Positions 14,304 to 23,800 of a stretch of DNA of 36,619 nt are shown here, piece by piece. The stretch is taken from contig JAILEQ010000110.1 in NCBI GenBank assembly GCA_024687305.1, forward strand, positions 1-36,619. Reading direction: 5' to 3'. The notes under the pieces are model-generated. The model was not told where the DNA came from. It ran no database searches and saw only the letters and a program-made list of their open reading frames with translations. The translations under genes were made by a program, and so were the position numbers. Every line of letters begins with the position of its first letter. Position 1 is the first letter of the stretch. Source of the stretch: Lachnospiraceae bacterium (GTDB lineage Bacteria; Bacillota; Clostridia; Lachnospirales; Lachnospiraceae).

Positions 14304-15152
14304 ATGAGTTACGCAGACGTTGTTTTTATAGATATGTGTAAGGATATTCTTGAGAACGGAACCTCCACCGAAGGTGAAAAGGTTCGCCCTCACTGGCCCG
14401 ACGGAACTCCGGCTTACACCATAAAGAAGTTCGGAGTCGTAAACCGTTACGATCTAAGAAAGGAATTTCCGATCCTTACACTCAGAAAGACCGCGCTTAA
14501 GAGCGCGACCGACGAGATGCTTTGGATATGGCAGCAAAAGTCAAACAATATAAAAGACCTTCACAGCCATATCTGGGATGAATGGGCCGATGAAAACGGT
14601 TCGATCGGTAAAGCTTACGGCTACCAGATGAGTGTTAAGCATAGTTACAAAGAAGGAATGATGGATCAGGTCGACAGAGTCATCTACGACCTTAAGAACA
14701 ATCCTTTTTCGCGCCGAATACTCACCAATATATATGTTCACAGTGATCTGAGCGAGATGAGGTTATATCCTTGCGCTTATTCGATGACTTTTAACGTTAC
14801 TCAGCGCCCGGGCGAAGACAGGCTTACTTTAAATGCCATATTAAACCAGCGGTCTCAGGACGTGCTTGCAGCAAATAACTGGAATGTTGTTCAGTATTCC
14901 GTGCTCGTTCACATGCTTGCGCAGGTGTGTGATATGAACGTCGGAGAGTTTGTGCACGTTATCGCAGACGCTCATATTTATGACAGACACATACCGGCCA
15001 TTAAGGAGCTTATTTCAAGAGAGCCCCTGCCGGCACCGAAGTTCTGGCTCAATCCCGATATTCATGACTTCTACGAATTCACCAGAGATGACGTTAAAGT
15101 TGAGGGTTACGAGACTCATCCGCAGATAACCGACATTGAGGTAGCTATTTAA
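14304..15152 (+). CDS. thyA: thymidylate synthase, divergent ThyA type
   Basis: This 282-residue enzyme methylates dUMP to dTMP using methylene-tetrahydrofolate. The catalytic cysteine is Cys157 in RLYPCAYSMTFNV. The phosphate-binding and dUMP-binding stretch is NQRSQDVLAANNWNVVQY, and DAHIYDRHI is the late family motif. The sequence is of the divergent kind that has LAANNWNV where the common ThyA has LGLPFNI. ATG 14304 is chosen because an upstream extension to 14205 would run through the end of the metallo-hydrolase gene and does not resemble the family. The ribosome site is weak, so its level may depend on coupling to the upstream gene 29 bases away. Confidence 0.88.
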   Translation: MSYADVVFIDMCKDILENGTSTEGEKVRPHWPDGTPAYTIKKFGVVNRYDLRKEFPILTLRKTALKSATDEMLWIWQQKSNNIKDLHSHIWDEWADENGSIGKAYGYQMSVKHSYKEGMMDQVDRVIYDLKNNPFSRRILTNIYVHSDLSEMRLYPCAYSMTFNVTQRPGEDRLTLNAILNQRSQDVLAANNWNVVQYSVLVHMLAQVCDMNVGEFVHVIADAHIYDRHIPAIKELISREPLPAPKFWLNPDIHDFYEFTRDDVKVEGYETHPQITDIEVAI

Positions 15153-15173
15153 CTCATAAGGAGGTAGTCAAAG

Positions 15174-15935
15174 GTGACGGTAGAAGAAATCAAAGAAAGG
15201 TACCCGTATCTTTACGAGACGCATCTTCACACGAGTGAAGCCAGCGCATGCGCCAGATCCGCCGGTAAAGATATGGCAAGGGCACACAAGGAGGCCGGTT
15301 ATACGGGCATAATCGTAACTGACCATAACTGGGGCGGAAATACATGCGTGGACAGAAGTCTGCCATGGAAAGAATGGGTCGATCTCTATTTTGCGGGCTA
15401 CAGAAACGCCAAAGAAGAGGGCGACAAAATAGGACTTCAGGTATTTCCGGGATGCGAAGCCGGTTACCACGGTCCCGAATTTTTGATGTACGGTGTAACA
15501 CCGGAGTGGTTTAAGGAGCATGAGGAGATAAAGAACGCATCGGTCGGCGAACTTAGAAAAGCCGTCAACGAGGCGGGAGGGATACTCATTCAGGCACATC
15601 CTTTCAGGGAGGAATGGTATATCGAGAAAGTCGAACTGTTCCCCGATGATGTGGACGGATGCGAAATGATAAATGCAACACACTCAAGTTCAAAGTCAAA
15701 ATCTCATAACAATCCCGAATTCGATCAAAAGGCGATAGCATATGCAAGAGAGCACAACTTTCCGGTAACGGCCGGATCGGATGTTCACAGCGTAGAAGTG
15801 TTCGGCGGGGGAATGGCTTTTCCGACAAAGCTTGAATCGATGGAAGACTTTGTAAAGCGTGTTAAGAACAAAGATGATTATGTGCTCACAAACGGAGAAC
15901 ATTGGTATACAAAGACCGGAGAATTGCTTGTTTAA
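15174..15935 (+). CDS. PHP-domain metal-dependent phosphoesterase
   Basis: The 253-residue protein carries the PHP motifs in order: ETHLHTSEAS (His17, His19), VTDHNWGG (Asp50, His51), a glutamate in FPGCEAGYH, HPFREE, and GSDVHSVE near the C terminus. These ligate a two- or three-metal centre. Such small proteins hydrolyse phosphate esters or short nucleotides, and the substrate is not evident. The GTG start at 15174 is supported by AAGGAGGT about 8 bases upstream. It follows thyA by 21 bases and overlaps the lipoprotein isomerase gene by 8 bases. Confidence 0.85.
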   Translation: MTVEEIKERYPYLYETHLHTSEASACARSAGKDMARAHKEAGYTGIIVTDHNWGGNTCVDRSLPWKEWVDLYFAGYRNAKEEGDKIGLQVFPGCEAGYHGPEFLMYGVTPEWFKEHEEIKNASVGELRKAVNEAGGILIQAHPFREEWYIEKVELFPDDVDGCEMINATHSSSKSKSHNNPEFDQKAIAYAREHNFPVTAGSDVHSVEVFGGGMAFPTKLESMEDFVKRVKNKDDYVLTNGEHWYTKTGELLV

Positions 15936-16986
15936 GAAGATACTTAATAAACTTAACATAACGGCGCTTGTTTTTCTTCTTGCCATAATGCCGCTTACGG
16001 CGTGCGAGGAGGCGGAGATAGTGCTGACAACGGAATTTGAAGAAGGGGAGCTTATGAGAATAAACACCCTTTCTTGTTATATGCCCGAAATGATGCTCTA
16101 TCTCATAAATCAGCAGAATGAGTATGAGGCCGTTTACGGAAGCGAGATCTGGGAAAAAACGCTCGCAGGAGAGAAACTATCCGACAGCATAAAAGACCTT
16201 GTGCTTGCAAAGATCGCTCAGGTCAAGGTCATGAACCTCATGGCCGTTGATTACGGTATTGAACTTACGCCCGAAGAAAACGAAGCGATAAAAGAAAGTG
16301 CCGAAAAGTATTATAAGTCTCTTACAAAGCGTGAGATCGCATATACCGGCGCCACGGTCGAGACCGTTTCGACGATATACAAAGAATATGTGACGGCTTT
16401 AAAGGTTTATGATTACATCATCCGTGACATCAATCCCGAGATAAGCGACGACGAAGCAAGAACGATAATGGTAGAGCAGATCCTTATAAAGACGTATGCT
16501 CTTGACGGAAACGGCAATCGCGTCGAATATTCCGACAGAGCAAAGGATGAGGCTTACAGACTTGCGAGCGAGATAAGAGAAAAGGCGGTAAACGAAGAGG
16601 AACCCGTTGATTTTGAAGTTCTTGCCGCAGAATACAACGAAGGTGATGCCATCACATACTCGTTTGGCAGAGGCGAGATGGCCGAGGCGTTTGAAGAGGC
16701 GGCTTTTAACCTCGATAACGGCGAGATATCGGAAATAGTCGAGACCGAGTACGGTTATCACATAATAAAGTGCGTGAGCACGTTTGACATCGAGCAGACA
16801 CAGGCCAACAAAGTCGCTATACTTAAAGAACGTAAGGACAAAGTGTTCGAAGAAACCTATAACGGCTATCTTCCGGGTCTTAAGAAGAATTTGAACAAAT
16901 CTCTTTATGAGTCGATCGAAGTGATCTCCGATGAGGGATTGAGAACGAGCGACATGTTCTCGGAAGAGTATGTGGGCGGTTTATAA
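15928..16986 (+). CDS. PrsA-like lipoprotein with parvulin peptidyl-prolyl isomerase domain
   Basis: The protein begins with KKILNKLNITALVFLLAIM, a signal peptide ending in the lipobox LTAC with Cys26 as the lipidated residue. It should therefore sit on the outer face of the membrane. A SurA-N-like helical region follows. A parvulin domain lies at roughly 195-305, with VEQILIKTYA, FEVLAAEYNEGDA, SFGRGEM, AFNLDNGEIS and TEYGYHIIK. It probably assists folding of secreted proteins. The TTG at 15928 gives a proper lipoprotein signal and has CGGAGA just upstream. The longer frame from 15859 would precede the signal with unrelated residues. It overlaps the PHP gene by 8 bases. 353 residues. Confidence 0.82.
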   Translation: MFKKILNKLNITALVFLLAIMPLTACEEAEIVLTTEFEEGELMRINTLSCYMPEMMLYLINQQNEYEAVYGSEIWEKTLAGEKLSDSIKDLVLAKIAQVKVMNLMAVDYGIELTPEENEAIKESAEKYYKSLTKREIAYTGATVETVSTIYKEYVTALKVYDYIIRDINPEISDDEARTIMVEQILIKTYALDGNGNRVEYSDRAKDEAYRLASEIREKAVNEEEPVDFEVLAAEYNEGDAITYSFGRGEMAEAFEEAAFNLDNGEISEIVETEYGYHIIKCVSTFDIEQTQANKVAILKERKDKVFEETYNGYLPGLKKNLNKSLYESIEVISDEGLRTSDMFSEEYVGGL

Positions 16987-16997
16987 AAGTTTTAGAA

Positions 16998-17030
16998 ATG
17001 CGCAAATGCGCATAAAATAAGGCTTTTTTG
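16998..17030 (+). terminator. weak terminator-like hairpin after the PrsA-like gene
   Basis: ATGCGC-AAAT-GCGCAT (16998-17013) is a perfect 6-bp stem, followed after ten bases by CTTTTTTG. The distance to the T run is longer than usual, so termination is only suggested. Confidence 0.35.
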
Positions 17031-17037
17031 AAAATCA

Positions 17038-17064
17038 TTAGCACTCATGGCAAATGAGTGCTAA
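17038..17064 (+). promoter_or_regulatory. CIRCE operator (HrcA-binding site)
   Basis: TTAGCACTC-N9-GAGTGCTAA at 17038-17046 and 17056-17064 is a perfect match to the CIRCE inverted repeat bound by the heat-shock repressor HrcA. It lies just upstream of the -35 box of the htpG promoter. CIRCE normally controls groESL and dnaK operons. Confidence 0.93.
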
Positions 17065-17071
17065 TTTTTTG

Positions 17072-17099
17072 TTGACTTTTGTTTTTAAGTGCGTACACT
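17072..17099 (+). promoter_or_regulatory. htpG promoter
   Basis: TTGACT (17072-17077) and TACACT (17094-17099) are spaced by 16 bases. The -35 box begins 8 bases after the CIRCE element. A second TTGACA at 17105 is followed by no clear -10 box. Confidence 0.55.
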
Positions 17100-17153
17100 T
17101 AATAGTTGACAGGTAATAAGGGCAATGCGTCCCATAAGAAAGAAGGGTTATCA

Positions 17154-19196
17154 ATGGCTAAAAAAGGCAGTTTATCAATCAACAGTGAGAACATTTTTCC
17201 CATAATCAAAAAGTGGCTCTATTCCGACCACGATATATTTTTCAGAGAACTTATATCAAACGGTTGCGATGCCATAACAAAGCTTAAAAAGATCAATATG
17301 ATGGGAGAATATGATTTCCCGGAAGGATATAAAGGAAGGATAGATGTCATTGTCAATTCAACTGACAAGACACTCAAATTTATCGATAACGGTATCGGTA
17401 TGACCGAAGAAGAGGTTGAAGAATATATCAATCAGATCGCTTTCTCGGGTGCTACCGATTTCATTGAAAAATATAAGGACAAAGCAAACGACGATCAGAT
17501 CATCGGTCACTTCGGACTCGGATTTTATTCCGCTTTCATGGTCGCAAAAGAAGTTCACATTGACACACTTTCCTACAAAGAGGGTGCAAAACCCGTACAT
17601 TGGGAATGCGACGGCGGTACGGAATTCAGCATGACCGAAGGTACAAGAGACAAAGTCGGTACCGAGATCACTCTTTTCGTAAACGACGATGTATTGGAGT
17701 TCTGCAACATCTACAAGGCAAAAGAAGTGATCGAGAAGTACTGTTCGTTCATGCCCACCGAGATATATGTAAGCGAAGCTCCCGACAAGGGAACGCAGAT
17801 CATAAAACTCGACGAGAAGCTAGACACCGACGTTGTTGTTGAAACGATCACTCCCGAAAAGGAAGGTGACGACATCAAGCTTAAGATCGAGAAGCGTCCC
17901 GAGCTTCTTAACGAGACCAATCCTTTGTGGACAAGGCATCCCAATGAATGTACTCCCGAAGATTACAAGAAGTTTTACCGCGATGTGTTCAGAGATTACA
18001 AGGAGCCTTTGTTCTGGATACACTTAAACATGGATTACCCCTTCAACTTAAAGGGTATCCTTTACTTCCCCAAGATCAACATGGAATACGAGTCCATCGA
18101 GGGAACGATAAAGCTTTACAACAACCAGGTATTTATCGCCGATAACATCAAAGAAGTCATTCCCGAATTCTTAATGCTCTTAAAGGGCGTTATAGATTGC
18201 CCCGATCTTCCGTTAAACGTTTCAAGATCGGCTCTCCAGAACGACGGATTTGTTAAGAAGATCTCGGACTACATCACCAAGAAAGTGGCAGACAAGCTTT
18301 CCGGCATGTGCAAGACCGAGAAAGAAGAATACGAGAAATACTGGGAGGACATTAGTCCCTTCATCAAGTACGGCTGCTTAAAGGACGACAAGTTCTGCGA
18401 AAAGATGACCGACTACATCCTCTTCAAAAACCTTGACGGAAAGTACATGACACTTCCCGAATGCCTCGAAGTAAAGCCCATCGATACAGAAGAAAACGCC
18501 ACCGATGAAAACGGCGAAAAGGTCGAAGCCGAAGTTGTAGACGACAATAAGACCGATGAAGATCAGGACGAAGAGAAGAAAGAAAAAACGATCTACTATG
18601 TAACCGACGAGCAGCAGCAAAGTCAGTACATAAACATGTTCAAACAGGCCAAGATGGAAGCCGTAGTCTTAAAACACAACATCGACCAGCCTTTCATCTC
18701 CCAGCTCGAAGCCAAGAACGAAGGCATTAAGTTCAAACGTATCGATGCAGACATCGAAGATACGCTCATGAACAAGACTTCCAAGAAAGCTCAGGAAGAA
18801 CTCGACAAGCAGGCCGAAGAACTTAAAGGCGTATTCGAAAAGGCTCTCAAAAAGAAAGACATGAAAGTTTCCGTCAAGAAACTCAAAAACAAAAAGATCG
18901 CTTCAATGATCACACTTTCCGAAGAGTCACGTCGTATGCAGGACATGATGAAAATGTACTCAATGCCCGGCATGGACACCTCAATGTTCGGCTCCGAAGG
19001 CGAAACCCTCGTCTTAAACGCCAACCATCCTCTCGTCGATTACTTATCGGCCCACAAAGAAGACGACGACGCCAAAATGTTCGCCGAACAGCTCTACGAC
19101 CTTGCCAAACTCCAGCAGGCACCTCTTTCTTCCGAAGAGATGACACAGTTCGTACAGCGCAGTAACGATATACTTCTTAAACTTACTGAAAAATGA
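17154..19196 (+). CDS. htpG: Hsp90-family chaperone HtpG
   Basis: The 680-residue ATP-dependent chaperone has the GHKL ATPase motifs: FFRELISNGCDA (Asn36, Asp40), FIDNGIGM (Asp78) and GHFGLGFYSAFMV (119-131). The middle domain includes FPKINMEYESIEGTIKLYNN and the catalytic-loop region PLNVSRSALQND. The C-terminal dimerisation region ends MTQFVQRSNDILLKL. An acidic linker near 440-480 (DDNKTDEDQDEEKKEK) is longer than in many bacterial HtpG proteins. ATG 17154 with AGAAGGG upstream is the true start; a TTG-initiated extension to 17106 would use the leader. A CIRCE site and promoter directly upstream predict repression by HrcA and induction on heat or misfolding stress. Confidence 0.95.
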   Translation: MAKKGSLSINSENIFPIIKKWLYSDHDIFFRELISNGCDAITKLKKINMMGEYDFPEGYKGRIDVIVNSTDKTLKFIDNGIGMTEEEVEEYINQIAFSGATDFIEKYKDKANDDQIIGHFGLGFYSAFMVAKEVHIDTLSYKEGAKPVHWECDGGTEFSMTEGTRDKVGTEITLFVNDDVLEFCNIYKAKEVIEKYCSFMPTEIYVSEAPDKGTQIIKLDEKLDTDVVVETITPEKEGDDIKLKIEKRPELLNETNPLWTRHPNECTPEDYKKFYRDVFRDYKEPLFWIHLNMDYPFNLKGILYFPKINMEYESIEGTIKLYNNQVFIADNIKEVIPEFLMLLKGVIDCPDLPLNVSRSALQNDGFVKKISDYITKKVADKLSGMCKTEKEEYEKYWEDISPFIKYGCLKDDKFCEKMTDYILFKNLDGKYMTLPECLEVKPIDTEENATDENGEKVEAEVVDDNKTDEDQDEEKKEKTIYYVTDEQQQSQYINMFKQAKMEAVVLKHNIDQPFISQLEAKNEGIKFKRIDADIEDTLMNKTSKKAQEELDKQAEELKGVFEKALKKKDMKVSVKKLKNKKIASMITLSEESRRMQDMMKMYSMPGMDTSMFGSEGETLVLNANHPLVDYLSAHKEDDDAKMFAEQLYDLAKLQQAPLSSEEMTQFVQRSNDILLKLTEK

Positions 19197-19204
19197 TTTC
19201 GTTA

Positions 19205-19347
19205 GGCGTCACGACTGATGATAGTTCCGCTCCGGGAGCGCTCTCGCTCAGATTTTTGACGTTGCGTTACTAGGTTCGTGAAAAACCTCACCAAGTAACG
19301 ACGTCAAAAAAAGTCCCGGAGTCGAAACAATCATCATCCGTGACGCC
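19205..19347. repeat. 143-bp imperfect palindrome after htpG
   Basis: Outer arms GGCGTCACG (19205-19213) and CGTGACGCC (19339-19347) are perfect. Inside them, in register, pair GATGAT/ATCATC, TCCGGGA/TCCCGGA, TTTTTGACGT/ACGTCAAAAA, GTTACT/AGTAAC and AGGTT/AACCT. The whole stretch can fold into one long interrupted hairpin. No coding frame is supported. It may act in RNA stability or be a miniature inverted-repeat element. Confidence 0.8.
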
Positions 19348-19394
19348 GTGTTACGGATTTTTGACGGTACATTATAAGTTCAAAAACAAAAAAG

Positions 19395-19425
19395 ACCGAT
19401 TCCATATGGGAACGGTTTTTTTTTT
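19395..19425 (+). terminator. intrinsic terminator between htpG and the aminotransferase
   Basis: ACCGATTCC-ATAT-GGGAACGGT with one mismatch and a wobble pair, followed by a run of ten T. A-rich sequence on its left makes it possibly bidirectional for the convergent gene. Confidence 0.75.
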
Positions 19426-19434
19426 CGTAATACA

Positions 19435-19584
19435 GCTGCGAAGTGTGATGCAGTTGAAATTGTCGGCTCTCTCGCAGCGTCGGCGCTTAGCGAGGTAACG
19501 AACGTAGTGAGTCGAGCTTAGCGTCCGCTACGCGAGAGCGAGAGCGGGAGCGTCCGACGATTCAACTGCGTCGCGATTCGCAGC
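19435..19584. repeat. 150-bp imperfect palindrome next to the aminotransferase stop
   Basis: GCTGCGAA (19435-19442) pairs with TTCGCAGC (19577-19584). Inside, GCAGTTGAA pairs with TTCAACTGC, GTCGG with CCGAC, and CTCTCGC with GCGAGAG, giving a long interrupted hairpin. Its right arm ends three bases before the aminotransferase stop codon. Its sequence is unrelated to the palindrome at 19205. Confidence 0.8.
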
Positions 19585-19587
19585 GTC

Positions 19588-20685
19588 CTATGTAAAAAGT
19601 CGTTCGATAACGTCCATCAGCTTATCGTCGTCATCGGACTTCATGAAGCAGAAGCGGAAGAACGATTCGTCGAGGAAGGTGAAGGAAGCGCAGTCGCGGA
19701 TCATGAGCTTTTCTTTGATGGCTTCGTCGAAGAGGTCCTGTGCCGTGACGGAAGAGGTAAGGATCTTGCAAAGGATGAAGTTGGCGGTCGGTTTGTATAC
19801 TTTGAGCGACGGGATGTGGAGGAGACGGGCGTACATGCGGTTTCTTTCGGCTTCGATGTAGGCCTTGGTGTCCTTAATGAATTTGACGTCGCCAAACATG
19901 AGGAGGCCGGCAACTTCGGCAAGGGAATTGACCGACCAGGGGACCTGGATTCCTTTGAGCCCGAGACTTAACGATCTGTTTGAGGTTACGGCGTAACCGA
20001 GGCGAAGTCCGGGGGATGCAAAAAATTTGGAGACACCGCGAAGAACGACGAGGTTTTGGTATTTGTCGGTAAGGGGGATCGCGGTAGAGTTCTCACAGTC
20101 GTTTACGAATTCCATATAGGTTTCGTCGATCATGACGAGAGTGTTCTTTTTGCCGCAATGCGATACTATGCGGTCGATGCTTTCGCGGCCGATCAGCGCG
20201 GAAGTGGGGTTGTTGGGATTGCAGATGATGAGAAGATCGTAGTCTCCGGCATCCAATGTATCGAAAAGAGCGGATTCGTCGAGCGCAAAATTGTCGCTTT
20301 CTTTAAGTTCAAAATAAGATGACTTTCCGCCGTAGAGCATTATCTCGTGTTCGTATTCGGAGTAAGTGGGTCCGAAGATGAGAGCACTTTGCGGGTTACA
20401 TAATTTGGCAAAAAGTGCGATTAGTTCGGAAGAACCGTTTCCTACGCATATGTTTTCAAAAGATGAGTTTACATAAGTTGCGATAGTTTTGCGTAAACGG
20501 GTGTATTCTCTGTCGGGATATGAGGTCAAACAGTCGATGTGCTTGGCAAGACCGTCTTTTACTTTGTACGAGAGCCCGAGAGGGTTTACGTTGGCCGAGA
20601 AGGAGATTATCTCCTCTTTTTTTATGCCGTAAGCGGCTTCTATCTTTTCAAGATCGCTTCCGTGAAAGTGTTCTTTGTGTTCCAT
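19588..20685 (-). CDS. PLP-dependent aminotransferase, HisC/CobD-like
   Basis: This 365-residue fold-type I enzyme has CNPNNP at 155-160, Asp187 in MIDETYMEF, the pyridoxal-phosphate lysine Lys220 in GVSKFFASPGLRLG, and an arginine-bearing C-terminal end (FFRFCFM). Its opening, FHGSDLEKIEAAYGIKKEE followed by FSANVNPLG, is typical of threonine-phosphate decarboxylase CobD and of related histidinol-phosphate aminotransferase homologues. No cobalamin or histidine gene lies nearby, so the substrate is left open. It is convergent with htpG, its stop abutting a long palindrome, and it stands alone on its strand. Confidence 0.8.
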   Translation of the reverse strand: MEHKEHFHGSDLEKIEAAYGIKKEEIISFSANVNPLGLSYKVKDGLAKHIDCLTSYPDREYTRLRKTIATYVNSSFENICVGNGSSELIALFAKLCNPQSALIFGPTYSEYEHEIMLYGGKSSYFELKESDNFALDESALFDTLDAGDYDLLIICNPNNPTSALIGRESIDRIVSHCGKKNTLVMIDETYMEFVNDCENSTAIPLTDKYQNLVVLRGVSKFFASPGLRLGYAVTSNRSLSLGLKGIQVPWSVNSLAEVAGLLMFGDVKFIKDTKAYIEAERNRMYARLLHIPSLKVYKPTANFILCKILTSSVTAQDLFDEAIKEKLMIRDCASFTFLDESFFRFCFMKSDDDDKLMDVIERLFT

Positions 20686-20760
20686 TTATCAATCTCCGAA
20701 TGTGCATTAAAAAGTGTGTGAAAATACTCAAAAAAATACGTCAAACATGGCAATACGACA

Positions 20761-20790
20761 TTGCATTGAAAGTGCTCAAAATGGTATAAT
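20761..20790 (+). promoter_or_regulatory. promoter of the DUF5717 gene cluster
   Basis: TTGCAT (20761-20766) and a consensus TATAAT (20785-20790) spaced by 18 bases lie 85 bases before the ATG at 20876. It is the only strong promoter I see before the chain of coupled genes that reaches purB. Confidence 0.6.
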
Positions 20791-20875
20791 GACTATCAAG
20801 AATGCGCATTTATGCCCTGACAAAGATGATATTAAATCTTTGGGTGCAAAAATGCAATGATTTTGCGGAGTTTTC

Positions 20876-23800
20876 ATGCGACAGATAATAGGCAGACTGT
20901 TAGAAGGAAAATTCAATTATGAGAAGGGAAAGATCGATTTTTCGTGTCCGAGGATCGAACTGGAACTTTCTCCCGACGAGCTCTACAACGGTACTTTCAA
21001 CATTTACAGTTCCGCCCATGAAAACGTCGAGGGATTTGTTGTCTGCCACGACATCCGCATGCACATCTTAAACGACACGTTCACCGAGGACGGGGCAAAT
21101 ATCGGATTTGCCTTCTCGGCAAAAGGGCTTGAGGAGGGCGATGTCGTAAAAGGGGAGATCGATGTTATCTCAAACCGTGGAGAGTATTATCTTCCGTATG
21201 TTGTTACGATAGCGCATTCAACTCTCGAATCAAGTCTTGGAAGCATCAGAAATCTATTCCATTTTGCAAATCTTGCAAAGACTGACTGGGATGAAGCGGT
21301 CAAGCTTTTTTACTCGGACAGGTTCAGGGAACTTTTCAAAGGTAACGATCGTAAGTATTTAAGAACATATATCGGCCTTTCTTCAAGCTTCGGCAACGAG
21401 TTGAACGTCGAAGAATTTTTGCTTGAGATAAACAAAAAGCAGCCCATCGAGTTTATCGTTGCAAAAGATACGCTTGTTGTGGAAGAACCGCGCGGACAGG
21501 TCGAAGAATATATAGATATCACGCGAAACGGATGGGGTTACACTTATCTTTATGTTTCGTGCGATTCGGAATTTGTGACACTGTCCAAAGAAACGGTTAC
21601 GGATGCCGATTTTCTTGGAAATTATCTCCACTACGGACTTGTTGTCGATGCGGATAAACTTCACGGCGGCAACAATTATGCGCTTGTGAGGTTTTACAAT
21701 TCGTTTATTTCGTTTGAAGTGACCGTTAAGGTGCAGGGAAATCTTTTGGTCAAGCAGGACATTATGAAAAATGCCGAGAAGTCAAACATTCTGATCGATA
21801 TGGTGACTTTCTATACGGCATTCAGATTAAAGCGCATCACTGCGGGAACATGGACCGCTCAGACGGGGCTCTTGGTCGACAGACTGATGTCTTTGTATCC
21901 GGCTTCCGCGACATACAAGATGTTCAAAGCTCAGCTTCTTATCGCTGAAGAACGCTACAACGAAGCTCAGTGGATATTGGACCGCATAGAGAGCGATTTC
22001 TTAAATTCCGGTGATTACGCCAGCGCAGAGTGGGCATATTTCCTTTACCTTACGACGCTTATAAACCGTGAGGAAAGTTATATAGATCAGATCTCGGATG
22101 AGGTTGAAAACATTTATAACCGCGATCCTTCCAAGTGGCAGGTGGCATGGCTTTTACTCTATCTTTCACAGGAATATGCGGTGAGCCCTTCAAAGAAATG
22201 GCTCTTTATAGAGAATCAGCTTCTTATCGGATGTATAAGTCCGGTCATGTACGTTGAAGCGGCAAATATGCTCTCGCTCAATCCCGCTTTGCTGGCAAAA
22301 CTTGACAGGATAGAGCAGAGAGTACTGCTCTTTATGTTAAAAGAAGACATGTTAAATGCCGATGTGGCCCGCCAGGTAGTGTTCCTTGCAGAGTCGGGAA
22401 AATGGTTCTCACCCGCACTTTTAAAGATACTTCAGTCCTGTTACGAGCTTTTGTCCGATAAGGAAACGCTTGATTGCATATGTACGTTGCTTATCGCCCA
22501 TGACAAAAAAGGACCGGAGTATTTCCAGTGGTACAAGCTGGCTATCGAAGAGGATGTGAGAGTAACGAAGATATACGAGTATTACATGCTTTCGCTCGAT
22601 ATATCCCGTCATGCGCCGCTTCCGAAGATGGTCTATCTTTATTTTTCGTATCAAAACGAGCTCGACTGGAAGCATGCGGCATATCTTTATGCAAGAGTCA
22701 TCGAGCAGAAGAACGATCCCGAGATGGAAGAGATATTTACTCAGTACAAAGAAACCATCGACAGATTCGCGCTTGATGAGATTGCAAACGGACATATGAA
22801 CAGAGACCTTGCGGTAATATACAGGTTCGTGCTCAACGAAAACCTCCTTTACGAGGATATGGCCGTCAAGCTCGCTCCCCTTATCTTTACACACAGGATA
22901 AGCGTTGAGTCCGACAATGTATCGAGAGTTATCGTTTATCAGGGACGTGAGATAGTCGGAAACGCATATCCGATCGTTGACAGGGAAGCGTACGTTCCGA
23001 TCTACAACAGAGATTTCTCCATAATGTTTGAAGACAACTTCTCTAACAGATACATGAAGTCGGTGCCTTATGACATCGAAAAACTTATGGTGCCCGGCAA
23101 ACTTGCCAACATGCTGCTTCCGTACGTTGAGGACAATCTTTCTTTTGACGTATATGCATGCGAATGTTCGAGTGAACTTGTCGAGATCACCGACGAAAAC
23201 CGATGCCGCTATCAAAGGATACTCGATTCGGACGAGATCGATCCGGCATACAAGACCGAGATAAGATCGAAGCTCCTTAACTACTATTACGATAACGATG
23301 CGATAAGAGAACTCGATAACGTTCTCAATTCGCTTACACCCGAAGGCATGGGAGCCAAGGAACGTAATATCTGCCTTAAGTTCATGATCCAAAGAGGCAT
23401 GTATGACAAGGCGATCGACTGGATATATGCATACGGGACCGAAGGCGTCGATCTTAAAAATGTCGTTAAGCTTTGTTCGCATCTTATCCAGCGAAGTGAT
23501 TTTGAGCCAAACGAGACGATCACCTCACTTGCGGCGCTTTGCTTCTTTAACGGCAAACACGATGAAACGGTGCTCAAATATCTTTGCGACAATTTCTTTG
23601 GCCTGACCAAGGACTTAAGAAAGCTGTTCACATCGGCGCAGAACTTCGATCTTGATGTGAGCGCGATGTGTGAAAATCTGCTCATTCAGATAATGTACAC
23701 GGGATATTACGTTTCAGAGCGTATGGACATTTACAAGACTTACCTTAAAGGGACGCCCGGAACAAACATAAGGCTTGCGTTCCTTTCGCAGTGCTGTTTT

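Noticed and set aside
17106-17153. TTG start giving a longer HtpG
   Set aside because: It overlaps the promoter region and adds residues absent from the family; ATG 17154 has AGAAGGG before it.
22421-23482. A 353-codon minus-strand frame opposite the DUF5717 gene
   Set aside because: It is the antisense shadow of a well-coupled large gene and has no ribosome site or recognisable domain.
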